Origin: Liquorilactobacillus mali
GTDB taxonomy: Bacteria > Bacillota > Bacilli > Lactobacillales > Lactobacillaceae
DNA: 64,000 nt
Reading direction: 5' to 3'
NCBI RefSeq assembly: GCF_001437155.1
Contig: NZ_JQAR01000006.1
Location: 18,550 to 82,549 of the forward strand
Below the pieces are notes generated by a model, which saw only the letters and a program-made list of their open reading frames with translations, was not told the DNA's origin and did no database searches. This document shows positions 26,844 to 34,983 of this stretch, piece by piece; position 1 is the stretch's first letter; the number at the start of each line of letters is the position of its first letter. The position numbers were made by a program, and so were the translations under genes.

Positions 26844-29003
26844 TTATAATAACCTCTCGTACAATTCATGTAATCGATCGACATCTCTATCTTCTGGCAG
26901 CAATTCTTTTAACTGATTAATCATGGACAGTACGCCCTCGGTTTTCCCTTGGCGGATCATATCCAAAATTTGTGTCTTAACCTGATTACCTAGGCGCTGC
27001 ATTTCGGCAGCAATCTGTTTCTGCTTTATTTCGAGTCCTTGATACTTCTTTACAAGATGATCTACAATTATTTTTGAATCCTGATAACAATTCAGGCCCC
27101 ATCTAAGATTGGCAAAGTACAATGAGTAATTGCCCTCTTGCTGTTCTTCCAAAGCTCGAGCAAGAAAGATACCAAATCTTGTTTCGGCAGGCAATAAATT
27201 AGACGGTTCCCCCGACAAAAGTTCTTTATGATACAGGTACTGTGCACAATTCACAACACTCCGCGCATAAAAGGGAAGCTGCTCTTCAATATTTTCCGGT
27301 AGGATTTCTTCACTGAAGACAAATTCATGATACAACTGCTGCAATAAAGACTCTCTGCGTTGTGATTTTGGCCAAGCACTCTCGATACTTCGCGCAAACT
27401 CAGGAATCTCACCCTTTTTCGAACTCATCTTATGTACTATTGCAAGTGAAGCCCCATACCAATCTTCTTGACTTATTCTGTCAATCGTAAAGGCCGGATC
27501 AATTCCTCTAGTAACCAGTTCTACAAATAATTCTTCATTAGGCAATGCGCATGTTATATTTCTTTTTTTGATTGTCCGTAAAAGAACATCAAATTCTCCT
27601 TGATTGCGTGCAATCAATAAGCGCTGGAGCAATACAAAATCATCATCTGAATTCAGTTTAGCAACAAAAGCTGCGAGTTTTTTTGCTTCAGTTACATCCT
27701 TTTGCTTCAAGATAACTATGTCGCGCCCGAAAATATCTGGCAACTGTCCATCATTGTTAAGCAGCACATCATGTAATTGCTGTAACCCCTTAGAATCATT
27801 CTCTAAAAATAATGCCTCTAATATGGTCCCCAACAATCTAGCAGTACTGTTAAAATCATACTTCCAAGGAACATATCTGGCAAAATGAATTACGGTGCGA
27901 TAATTCTTCTCGACCATTGCCTTGATAAAGATCTTCATAATCATCTTTATCCCCATCTCAACACTGACAAGTTCTCTAAAGTAAAAAGATGATTGATTAA
28001 CAAATTCACTTTGATGAGTACTCAGCCACCGTATATTAAGCATATAGTCTTCTAAATAGTTAGCAGCCTGAGGGAAATCTTCCATACTCAGTAAGTTAAC
28101 GAAGATTAATTGATCAAGGACGCATCTTTGATATTGATTAAGTTTAAACTCACCAGCATATTCTTCCTTAATATGCAGCACATCTTGCCAACGTTCATTA
28201 CGCAAACGTGCCTGAATCATGTAGCACATGAGGGTGAATGCATCATTTTTGTTCATCGGATTCTTATTATCTTTTGCAAAGAAGTTATTCAGCCCTTCTT
28301 GTGCAGTCTCAAAAACGGTATCTCGTTGTTTCTTGGTATTCTTACCCATACCAGCAACCAACTGTGCCCATAAATGCATATCATAAGGATTACTCTCAAG
28401 TCCTTCTCGCATAATGCTTTCATTACGCTCAAGTTTGCCATCAAGGCTCTTACCCACATATCCAAAATGATGCATAAACACATTTGTAGCTTTGGTGGGA
28501 ACATAGATAGGAGACAAATATTCATGAATTGGACTCTTAAATTCCGTATTTTCAGTCAGTCGAACACAACGTGTCTCAATGTTCTTGGAATAATTTGTAC
28601 CTTCTAAATTATGATAATTTCTTCTAATATACGAAAGTGAACCATATTTTGAGTATTCCTTTTCATTATTGAAAAAAGCAACTAGCTCTGAAACATCATC
28701 AAACCACTCGTCATCATCTAGAAAGAGGAACCATTTACCCCGTCCTTTTTTAAGACCTGCATTACGTGCAGCCGCAAAGTCATTATTCCATTCATAGGAC
28801 ACAACTAAGTCAGCATATTCTGTTGCAACTTGCAGCGATCCATCACTTTTTTCAGCCCCAACAGTATCGACCACAATCAGTTCACTAGGGACTTGGTTCA
28901 AGATTGGCAATAATGAATCCATGCATTTTTGCACACTATCTAGGTGATTGGAAACAAGTAAAGAAATTGTTAACACTGGCTGACTCCATTTAATTCGCTC
29001 CAT
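26844..29003 (-). CDS. GT2 glycosyltransferase with long helical repeat region, flagellar locus
   Basis: 719 aa. The N-terminal GT-A domain (about 1-230) has LLVSNHLDSVQKCMDSLLPI, a donor-binding region with NNDFAAARNAGL, and the metal-binding FLFLDDDEWF at about 93-102. The remaining 490 residues are mostly helical (PYDMHLWAQLVAG and similar) and may form TPR-like repeats. GT2-TPR proteins often modify flagellins. Here it is the last gene of the fliD-fliT-fliS unit, 18 bases after fliS, so flagellin glycosylation is likely but inferred. AAGGAATGGG precedes the ATG. No other sugar-pathway gene accompanies it. Confidence 0.85.
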   Translation of the reverse strand: MERIKWSQPVLTISLLVSNHLDSVQKCMDSLLPILNQVPSELIVVDTVGAEKSDGSLQVATEYADLVVSYEWNNDFAAARNAGLKKGRGKWFLFLDDDEWFDDVSELVAFFNNEKEYSKYGSLSYIRRNYHNLEGTNYSKNIETRCVRLTENTEFKSPIHEYLSPIYVPTKATNVFMHHFGYVGKSLDGKLERNESIMREGLESNPYDMHLWAQLVAGMGKNTKKQRDTVFETAQEGLNNFFAKDNKNPMNKNDAFTLMCYMIQARLRNERWQDVLHIKEEYAGEFKLNQYQRCVLDQLIFVNLLSMEDFPQAANYLEDYMLNIRWLSTHQSEFVNQSSFYFRELVSVEMGIKMIMKIFIKAMVEKNYRTVIHFARYVPWKYDFNSTARLLGTILEALFLENDSKGLQQLHDVLLNNDGQLPDIFGRDIVILKQKDVTEAKKLAAFVAKLNSDDDFVLLQRLLIARNQGEFDVLLRTIKKRNITCALPNEELFVELVTRGIDPAFTIDRISQEDWYGASLAIVHKMSSKKGEIPEFARSIESAWPKSQRRESLLQQLYHEFVFSEEILPENIEEQLPFYARSVVNCAQYLYHKELLSGEPSNLLPAETRFGIFLARALEEQQEGNYSLYFANLRWGLNCYQDSKIIVDHLVKKYQGLEIKQKQIAAEMQRLGNQVKTQILDMIRQGKTEGVLSMINQLKELLPEDRDVDRLHELYERLL

Positions 29004-29020
29004 CTAACCCATTCCTTTTA

Positions 29021-29410
29021 TCAAATATTATTTTGCTGAGACAACACTTCCCGCCACGATTCAAGCAATTCACTTAGCATGTCGATAACTGGTCCAATCG
29101 GTTCCTTATCCTTACCCAAATTTGCTTTGACTAGTTCATTTAGCATGAAGTCGTATAGACTGACGAGATTTGCTGGCAGCTCTCCAGCGACCTCTTGATT
29201 AATACTCTGCTTTAATTCATTAATAATATCCTGTGCCTTAACCAATTCATGATGAGCACTCTTGTTATCAGAATTATCCAATGCGAACTCCGCACGTTTG
29301 AGACTCTTGATTGCGCCCTCATACAAGAAAATGACTAACTTCTCGGGTGATGCTCCTAAAATCTGACTGCCTAGGTAAACATCTTTTGCTCTGCGATTAT
29401 CTGTATACAT
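29021..29410 (-). CDS. fliS: Flagellin export chaperone FliS
   Basis: 129 aa four-helix chaperone that holds flagellin in the cytosol before export. Seen: AKDVYLGSQILGASPEKLVIFLYEGAIKSLKRAEFAL (family N-terminal half; conserved A-S-P-E-K-L) and the C-terminal LSELLESWREVL. Between fliT-like and glycosyltransferase genes on the same strand. Confidence 0.95.
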   Translation of the reverse strand: MYTDNRRAKDVYLGSQILGASPEKLVIFLYEGAIKSLKRAEFALDNSDNKSAHHELVKAQDIINELKQSINQEVAGELPANLVSLYDFMLNELVKANLGKDKEPIGPVIDMLSELLESWREVLSQQNNI

Positions 29411-29430
29411 ATACTTATACTCCTTTAATA

Positions 29431-29757
29431 CTATAAGTCCATATCAATCAGCGATGGTCCTTCTTCTTGTTGCAAATAGGTCATTACAGTACTTTTTTGC
29501 GATTGATTTAACTTCTGAATATGGTTCAAAGTCTCGTGTTTCTTTTCCTTAAGTTGTGAGATAAGCAATTCATAATTATGCTGCACTCGTTTATACTCAG
29601 CCATATCAGCTAACCCATCTGGTCTAGTAAGACTTTTCAAAGTATCTAACATTGTATTAGTTTCATTAAGTACTTCCTCGTACTCAGATATTTCTTGATA
29701 CGAACTGTTTTCAATCAGTTCGTTTATCTGCGTTATTGTTTTCTTATAATCATTCAC
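29431..29757 (-). CDS. Small helical protein, probable FliT-type chaperone
   Basis: 108 aa, almost wholly helical and charged, with coiled-coil character in residues about 25-95 (EEVLNETNTMLDTLKSL, YELLISQLKEKKHETL). No strong signature. The position fliD - this - fliS is where FliT lies in many bacteria, and the size fits, so a FliD chaperone is the likely role. Rated by context rather than sequence. Confidence 0.6.
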   Translation of the reverse strand: MNDYKKTITQINELIENSSYQEISEYEEVLNETNTMLDTLKSLTRPDGLADMAEYKRVQHNYELLISQLKEKKHETLNHIQKLNQSQKSTVMTYLQQEEGPSLIDMDL

Positions 29758-29768
29758 TTGCTTACCTC

Positions 29769-31220
29769 TTAACTGCTACTACTGCTCGATGTTGAAGATG
29801 TCAGACTAGTTATATAACTAAGCTGTGTTTCAGCCTTCATCATCGCAGTATCAAGTCGTGTATAGATATCAACATAATGTTCTTTCTTGGCCTCAAGTGC
29901 CGTGGTAAATTTATCGATCTGGTCATTTAAGCTAGAGATTGAAGAGGTATATCCTGCTAGCTTAACCGCAATAACTCCCTTATTTGCTGATGTGTCTGAT
30001 AGATAGTTGTTCGCTAGGCTTCCCAAGCTTGCAGCGTAACCCGACTCTGAAGTGGTCGTTCCAGTAACACTCTTAGTTGATTGATAGAAAAAGTTCTTTA
30101 CTGCCTCAGGATCACTAGCTAATTGTTCCTTAAACTTATCCTCGTCAAATCCGACCGTCCCGTCATTATCGGTAATTGATATTCCTAATTTGCTGGCATT
30201 CAAAGTTGTGCCATTTGTAGCAGCCGAAGTCATTAAACTGCTTAATTGGCTTTGGAGACGTGTTAATTCACTATCACCAACTAACGCTCCTTGTGTATTA
30301 TCTGAACTGCTTGGATCACCAACATCTAAGTCATCATTTATAAGACTCATCAAACTATTATACTGGCTGACCAATGTGCTAACAGCTGAAACAGCTTTAG
30401 AAGTATCATTTGTCAAAGATAGGGTCACTGCGTCACTACTGACCTTAGAAAGATTGATTGTAACCCCATCAATCGCATCAGAAACCGAATTAGTATTACG
30501 TTCAATTGATACTCCATCTAATTCAAACTTAGCAGACTGGCCCGTTGTCGTCGTTGTTGCATCGCTACTCATCCCTAATGAGCTCAGAACACTATCGCTA
30601 TCTGCCGAAACAGAAAGTGTCTTTGCTCCCGCAGTTTGTTCTGTTAGAACCAAGTGATTATCTATTAGACTAGCCTTGACACCCGACGTTTTAGTTTGTT
30701 CATTGATCTTATCAACTACGTCGTCTAATGAATCCGTATCACTGATACTTATGTCAACCGAAGTGGAAGAACTGTCATCATCTGTCGAAGTTGAATCACT
30801 GCTCTTCAATGTCAAGGTTCCACTAATACCAAGGGCTGTATCCTTGTCAGTAGAAACTTGGCCACCAATAACCTTGGTATTAGTTGCCAGTTGATCGACT
30901 TTGAGTGAATATGTTCCCTCATCAGCAGCCGAAGTTCCCGAAATGGTGGCTATACTCGAATCAGAAGTTGTCGCGACCTTTGTGTTGAAGGCATCATCAG
31001 ATTCGAGCGCTTGAATATCAGTCAAGAAATTAGTCAAACGACTTTTAACATCACCCCATGCTGTCTGCTGTGATTGGATTGTCGTAATTTGAGTCTGCGC
31101 TTTTGTCTTGGCTACATAAGAAGAATCAGCTTGCAATAAAGACTCAATAGTACTTGCTGTGATACCTGAATATTGCCCTAATGTTGTACTAATTCCATCA
31201 GTTGTCGTCACGCTGGTCAT
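29769..31220 (-). CDS. fliD: Flagellar filament cap protein FliD (HAP2)
   Basis: 483 aa, Ser/Thr-rich as usual. N-terminal ITASTIESLLQADSSYVAKTK and SQQTAWGDVKSRL, middle domains with many TSTDDDSSSTS segments, C-terminal YIEKF-like region ISSLNDQIDKFTTALEAKKEHYVDIYTRLDTAM and SYITSL near the end. Caps the filament so that flagellin monomers fold and join. Begins 148 bases after flagellin, with terminator and a weak sigma-28-like site between them. Confidence 0.95.
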   Translation of the reverse strand: MTSVTTTDGISTTLGQYSGITASTIESLLQADSSYVAKTKAQTQITTIQSQQTAWGDVKSRLTNFLTDIQALESDDAFNTKVATTSDSSIATISGTSAADEGTYSLKVDQLATNTKVIGGQVSTDKDTALGISGTLTLKSSDSTSTDDDSSSTSVDISISDTDSLDDVVDKINEQTKTSGVKASLIDNHLVLTEQTAGAKTLSVSADSDSVLSSLGMSSDATTTTTGQSAKFELDGVSIERNTNSVSDAIDGVTINLSKVSSDAVTLSLTNDTSKAVSAVSTLVSQYNSLMSLINDDLDVGDPSSSDNTQGALVGDSELTRLQSQLSSLMTSAATNGTTLNASKLGISITDNDGTVGFDEDKFKEQLASDPEAVKNFFYQSTKSVTGTTTSESGYAASLGSLANNYLSDTSANKGVIAVKLAGYTSSISSLNDQIDKFTTALEAKKEHYVDIYTRLDTAMMKAETQLSYITSLTSSTSSSSSS

Positions 31221-31238
31221 AATATCAATCCTTTCGTT

Positions 31239-31265
31239 CTATTGGTCCTATAGTATTTAAATTAA
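31239..31265 (-). promoter_or_regulatory. Weak sigma-28-like promoter before fliD
   Basis: Minus strand: TTAA (31265-31262), 15 bases, then ACCAATAG (31246-31239), against the sigma-28 consensus TAAA-N15-GCCGATAT. Five of eight -10 bases match. Placement 19 bases before the fliD ATG is close, so this is tentative. Confidence 0.3.
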
Positions 31266-31303
31266 ACAAATTATGTGTTTATAAGTATTCCTTATGTATA
31301 CGA

Positions 31304-31331
31304 CAAAAGCCGAATCCAAATTCGACTTTTG
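31304..31331 (-). terminator. Terminator after flagellin
   Basis: CAAAAG-CGAAT and ATTCG-CTTTTG arms with one mismatch around a four-base loop. The right arm ends in a T-rich stretch when read from the flagellin gene. It would reduce read-through to fliD. Confidence 0.65.
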
Positions 31332-31367
31332 CACGCTTTTGTGTAACTAGAAATTAAAATAATTATC

Positions 31368-32435
31368 TTAACCTTGAAGTAAAGTAAGAACAGTATTAGG
31401 CATTGAGTTAGCTTGAGAAAGCATTGATGTGGCTGCCTGTGTCAGGATATTTTGTTTTGTAAATGTTGTCATTTCTGAAGCCATATCAACATCACGAATC
31501 TGTGAATTTGCATCAGATAAGTTCTCGGAAGTTGTTCCCAAGTTGTTGATTGTATGTGTCAAGCGATTTTGTGCGGCACCAAGATCTGCACGTTGACCAG
31601 AAACCGTGCTGACAGCTTTTGTAAGAGCTGTGATTGCTTGAGAGGCCTTAATAGTATCCGCAGCTTCTTGTTTTTGTGTAGCCGTCGCTGTATTACCAGC
31701 GTCTGATGACAATGTTGCTGCCTTAGCTAAAACGTCTGATAAACCTGAAACCGAGCTCCATGTGGATGTCGTAGTTAAGGTTGACGTATCTACACCCAAT
31801 GTTTTCAGCGTATCTAAGTCACCATCAGTCAATGCAGCACTTGTATCTGCAACAGCAAGGAGTTTGTCAGCTGCACTTGCCATTGATGAAAGATCATCAG
31901 CTGATGCTGTCAATGATAAAGTTGAGCTACCAATTCCTAATGTATCAGCACTCATATCACTAATCGAAACTGAAAGTGTTTGACCCGCATTTGCACCAAT
32001 TTGGAAGCTAAATGTGTTGTTGCCACTCAAAAGACTCTTGTTATTGAACTCTGTATCTTGGCTAACACGTGTAATTTCGCTTTGAAGAGCACCGAATTCC
32101 TTTTGAATATCTTGACGATCACTGTCTGACAAAGTACTGTTAGCACTTTGGACAGAGAGATCACGCATACGTTCGATCATTGTTTGACTTTCACTAAGTG
32201 CACCTTCAGCTGTTTGAATCAATGAAACACCATCTTGAGCATTACGAGTTGCTTGCGTCATCCCACTGATTTGTGACTTCATGTTTTCTGAGATAGCCAA
32301 TCCGGCAGCATCATCACCGGCCTTGTTGATGCGTGAACCAGATGAAAGTTTTGCTAAAGAATCACTCTTAGCTGTTGTAGCAGCATTTAAGTTACGCAAT
32401 GTATCCATTGCAGAGATATTAGTATTTATACGCAT
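31368..32435 (-). CDS. hag: Flagellin
   Basis: 355 aa filament subunit. Conserved N-terminal D0/D1: MRINTNISAMDTLRNLNAA, then KLSSGSRINKAGDDAAGLAI, IQTAEGALSE and NSTLSDSDRQDIQKEF. C-terminal: ALTKAVSTVSGQRADLGA, NRLTHTINNL, RDVDMASEM and LSQANSMPNTVLTLLQG. The variable centre is Ser/Thr/Ala-rich and could be glycosylated. The start at 32435 is set by GGAGG and the family start MRIN; the ATG five codons earlier overlaps that ribosome site. Own sigma-28-type promoter upstream, terminator downstream. Single flagellin gene in the window. Confidence 0.97.
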   Translation of the reverse strand: MRINTNISAMDTLRNLNAATTAKSDSLAKLSSGSRINKAGDDAAGLAISENMKSQISGMTQATRNAQDGVSLIQTAEGALSESQTMIERMRDLSVQSANSTLSDSDRQDIQKEFGALQSEITRVSQDTEFNNKSLLSGNNTFSFQIGANAGQTLSVSISDMSADTLGIGSSTLSLTASADDLSSMASAADKLLAVADTSAALTDGDLDTLKTLGVDTSTLTTTSTWSSVSGLSDVLAKAATLSSDAGNTATATQKQEAADTIKASQAITALTKAVSTVSGQRADLGAAQNRLTHTINNLGTTSENLSDANSQIRDVDMASEMTTFTKQNILTQAATSMLSQANSMPNTVLTLLQG

Positions 32436-32464
32436 ATTTAATTCCTCCATTTTTACATGTTTTT

Positions 32465-32480
32465 TGAGGCTTCCCCCTCA
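32465..32480 (-). promoter_or_regulatory. Small hairpin in the flagellin 5' leader
   Basis: TGAGG and CCTCA arms with a GGGAAG loop, in the roughly 50-nt leader between the sigma-28-type promoter and the flagellin ribosome site. A GGA-type motif lies at the loop base, as in CsrA sites, but no CsrA gene is in the window. Confidence 0.4.
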
Positions 32481-32489
32481 TGTTTATAG

Positions 32490-32515
32490 ATATCGGTCGA
32501 GTAATAGATTGTTTA
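32490..32515 (-). promoter_or_regulatory. Sigma-28-type promoter of flagellin
   Basis: Minus strand: TAAA (32515-32512), 14 bases, ACCGATAT (32497-32490), nearly the B. subtilis sigma-D consensus TAAA-N15-GCCGATAT. A fliA gene for the factor is at 50211-50924. Confidence 0.85.
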
Positions 32516-32632
32516 ATACTATCATCAAGAAATATTCATAAATTTTGATTTTATCTGCAGTGTTCAAATGGTACAGTTATTCCTTCACGTTAAATTTCTT
32601 TGCAACTAAAATGTGTTTGACAAAGTAACATC

Positions 32633-32668
32633 GTTAACAGTTGTTAACTAAAAATGTTAAAATATAAT
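32633..32668 (+). promoter_or_regulatory. Promoter and overlapping palindromic operator for the SDR gene
   Basis: TTGTTA (32641-32646), 16 bases, TATAAT (32663-32668). A perfect 16-base palindrome GTTAACAGTTGTTAAC (7-base arms, 2-base centre) spans 32633-32648 and covers the -35, as expected of a repressor site. Regulator not identified. Confidence 0.6.
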
Positions 32669-32695
32669 TTATAAACTACGTTAAGGGGTGTATAG

Positions 32696-33331
32696 ATGAA
32701 GATATTTATTGTTGGCTCTACTGGTCGTGTTGCTACTAAACTGATCAAACAATTAGCTCTGGAAGACTATGAAATTTTTGCTGGTGCTAGATCTCCAGAA
32801 AAGGTTTTAAAAGATCCCCATGTTACACCGCTAAAATTAGATCTGCATGATGATCTTGAAACCTTATCAAAAATCGTCAAAGGTGTGGATGTGATTTACT
32901 TTGTTGCCGGATCACGTGGAAGGGATTTGTTGCAAACTGATGCTTTCGGTGCTGTTAAAGTAATGCTGGCGGCAAAAAACAATCATATTAATCGTTTTAT
33001 TATGCTTAGTTCTGCCTTTTCTATGGAACCAGAGCAATGGAAGAATAAGGGTATGGAAAATCTCTTGGATTATAATATTGCTAAATTTTTTGCAGATAAC
33101 TACCTTGTGAATCAAAGCAACTTAGACTATACGATCTTGCAAGCCGCCGCATTAATTGATGAAGAGGGATCTCACAAAATTAGTATTAATGAAAATAGTG
33201 GCGTTAAAAATACAATTCAAAACGTTGCTGAGACATTGGCCGCTATTATCAAATTTGACAACACTACCAAAAAGATAATTCGAATGAGTGATGGTGAAAC
33301 TTATATTGATGAGGCTTTAAAACAAGTATAA
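32696..33331 (+). CDS. NAD(P)-binding SDR-type oxidoreductase (NmrA/YhfK-like)
   Basis: 211 aa atypical short-chain dehydrogenase. MKIFIVGSTGRVATKLIKQL gives the Gly-rich nucleotide site (GSTGRVA instead of GATGxxG). FAGARSPEKV ends the second strand, and FIMLSSAFSM and an extended NYLVNQSNLDYTILQAA follow the usual pattern for this subfamily. No Tyr-x3-Lys pair is evident, typical of the group. Plus-strand gene in a minus-strand motility cluster, with its own promoter/operator and terminator, so it is an independent unit inserted between flagellin and the flgM-L operon. Confidence 0.82.
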   Translation: MKIFIVGSTGRVATKLIKQLALEDYEIFAGARSPEKVLKDPHVTPLKLDLHDDLETLSKIVKGVDVIYFVAGSRGRDLLQTDAFGAVKVMLAAKNNHINRFIMLSSAFSMEPEQWKNKGMENLLDYNIAKFFADNYLVNQSNLDYTILQAAALIDEEGSHKISINENSGVKNTIQNVAETLAAIIKFDNTTKKIIRMSDGETYIDEALKQV

Positions 33332-33402
33332 TTTAGTTTCTCTGTAATAAATGGTTGATTCACAATTTCATAAATACCATAGGAAAACTATGATTCGCAG
33401 AT

Positions 33403-33439
33403 AAAAAACGCCTCAATACAGGATATTGAGGCGTTTTTT
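33403..33439. terminator. Bidirectional terminator between SDR and SemiSWEET genes
   Basis: AAAAAACGCCTCAATA pairs perfectly with TATTGAGGCGTTTTTT around a five-base loop, with T/A runs on each strand. Confidence 0.93.
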
Positions 33440-33485
33440 ATAGTAAGTTAACTGGGTAACCCAGTAAAATATTTCTTTTTTTGTA

Positions 33486-33800
33486 TTAGTGAATATATAT
33501 AGTAATAACTGTAAATAATCCAAAAAAGATGCCAGGAACATTGGAGATTATTACCGGCCAATCCTTGTACGTTTTATTCCAACCATATCCCGTCCATAAA
33601 GAAGCATTAACCATAGCTACAAATGGCTGCAGGAACCCTACTGGGTGTCCTGAAAAGTTACTGATAATTTGAGGAATATATGAAATATACATCGCAATGC
33701 ACATAACAGTTGCCAATTTACTTAATAATTTGAGACGCCTAATTCTATCAGCAGATACGGCATCTTCTCCTTCTGGGTATTTTGATGTATCAATTCTCAT
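33486..33800 (-). CDS. SemiSWEET/PQ-loop sugar transporter
   Basis: 104 aa with three membrane helices (about 27-48, 55-75 and 80-102). The PQ-loop motif is YISYIPQIISNFSGHPVGFLQP in helix 1, and a conserved Asn/Trp pair (MVNASLWTGYGW) lies in helix 2. SemiSWEETs are half-size sugar uniporters that work as dimers. A charged 25-residue N-terminus (KYPEGEDAVSADRIRRLKLL) precedes helix 1. Standalone gene with a good ribosome site (AAGGAGAA). Confidence 0.85.
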   Translation of the reverse strand: MRIDTSKYPEGEDAVSADRIRRLKLLSKLATVMCIAMYISYIPQIISNFSGHPVGFLQPFVAMVNASLWTGYGWNKTYKDWPVIISNVPGIFFGLFTVITIYIH

Positions 33801-33905
33801 GTATTTTTCTCCTTATTGATTAAAGTATGCATTATATCATATCATTGTTTTTTAAAAACGTAAAAAATAGCTAATTTTATCTCATGAACTAATCACAAAA
33901 ACAGA

Positions 33906-33938
33906 GTGTGATATGAGTCGATAAAATTTGAGTACTAA
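33906..33938 (+). repeat. Dispersed repeat copy B
   Basis: GTGTGATATGAGTCGATAAA continuing to TTTGAGTACTAA, about 80 per cent like 13706-13737. Non-coding, between the SemiSWEET gene and the broken XRE regulator. Confidence 0.45.
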
Positions 33939-33980
33939 CAATGCCCGTGAATTTGAAGCTATAGTAAAATTGCTTTTTTA

Positions 33981-34190
33981 ATCTTTTTTTACCCCTCCAC
34001 TGATTAATTCATCCGTTGTAGTCTCGTAAATATTCGCCAACTTTTAATCAGTACGATATCTGGTAAGTGTCTCCCAGTTTTCCAGTTGGAGACTGTTTGC
34101 CGTGAAACATGTAATTTTTTTCAATAGCAGCTTAGGTAAATCCATCTTCTTGTCGCTTATGTTTTAAGAGTTCTGGTATCTTGGAACCAT
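33981..34190 (-). pseudogene. Broken XRE-family transcriptional regulator
   Basis: The 464-base gap 33801-34264 contains remains of a helix-turn-helix gene on the minus strand. An intact ribosome site GAGGAGGAG stands five bases before ATG at 34190, but that frame stops after eight codons (MVPRYQNS). Pieces in the other frames read PELLKHKRQEDGFT, a TAA where Gln is expected, AAIEKN, then VSRQTVSNWKTGRHLPDIV, then KLANIYETTTDELISGG. Together they match the usual XRE order, so at least two frameshifts and one nonsense change have killed it. Confidence 0.85.
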
Positions 34191-34264
34191 ATATACTCCT
34201 CCTCAAAATCAATGTGTCTCTATTCTAATCGCAAGAAAGACATGCTATCACACCTGTTATAATC

Positions 34265-34849
34265 TTATTTCTTGTCTATAATTAAAATTTCCTCTTTATC
34301 GACAATCTTGTTATTCTTATCGAAGCTTATTTTCAGCACATATGGAGTAAAACACTGTAATCTGATAAAATCTAGATATCCAAATTCATTATCAAAATGA
34401 TTAAGCATAGAACTTAAGGCTGCTCCATGGGTTGAGAATAATATAGTTTCTCCTCGATGCTGTTCAAGGATCCTACTAAGTACCTCCATATTTCTTTGCT
34501 GCAAACTATTCATTGATTCACCGTTTTCTTCATGAAAATCAAAGTTTCCCCATCTTTTTTTTAGCAGAACATCCCCGTTTTCACCAATATCACCTCGAAC
34601 CCTTTCTTTTAAACGTTCGTCTATATGTACTTTAAGTTTTTTTTCATAAACCAGTGGTTCAATTGTCTGTAAGGTTCTCTTGTAGGGGCTCGAGATGCAA
34701 AAATCAAAAGAAAGATTCTTAAGAGAATCAAGTACCACTAAAGAATCATCTTTTCCTACTTGAGTTAATGGCATCATTGCATCATCTGCCCAAGAATAAT
34801 CAGGTAGTGCATGACGAACAAAATATATATTTGTTATATTCGTTAACAT
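34265..34849 (-). CDS. Histidine phosphatase family protein
   Basis: 194 aa of the phosphoglycerate mutase-like superfamily. Seen: the phosphohistidine motif FVRHALPDYS near the N-terminus (Arg-His), SSPYKRTLQTI (second Arg), and the C-terminal ILFSTHGAALSSML (second His). The usual RHG is RHA here. Start at 34849 is fixed by AAAGGAGAG; an upstream ATG would add 36 residues. Substrate unknown. It stands between the flgL terminator and the broken XRE gene, so is not part of the motility operon. Confidence 0.86.
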   Translation of the reverse strand: MLTNITNIYFVRHALPDYSWADDAMMPLTQVGKDDSLVVLDSLKNLSFDFCISSPYKRTLQTIEPLVYEKKLKVHIDERLKERVRGDIGENGDVLLKKRWGNFDFHEENGESMNSLQQRNMEVLSRILEQHRGETILFSTHGAALSSMLNHFDNEFGYLDFIRLQCFTPYVLKISFDKNNKIVDKEEILIIDKK

Positions 34850-34927
34850 ATGGCTCTCCTTTGTAAAAATTAATATTTGAAAAGTATATGCTGAAAACAA
34901 GGTATATGCAACAATTTTTTCATACGC

Positions 34928-34954
34928 AAAAAAAGCCAGAGTTTCAACTCTGAC
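34928..34954 (-). terminator. Terminator after flgL
   Basis: CAGAGTT and AACTCTG arms around a two-base centre at 34937-34952, followed on the minus strand by GCTTTTTTT. Ends the flgM-flgN-flgK-flgL unit. Confidence 0.88.
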
Positions 34955-34983
34955 CATACCATATGCATTAGTTTATTCAAGTA

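Noticed and set aside
32465-32480. True CsrA binding site in the flagellin leader
   Set aside because: Only a weak GGA-type motif on a short hairpin, and no csrA gene in the window; kept as a low-confidence structural feature only.
34094-34109. TGTTTGCCGTGAAACA, 14 of 16 matches to parS
   Set aside because: It lies in the broken XRE gene and coincides with codons for the conserved VSRQTV helix, which produce this sequence by chance. Two changes near the centre should weaken ParB binding.
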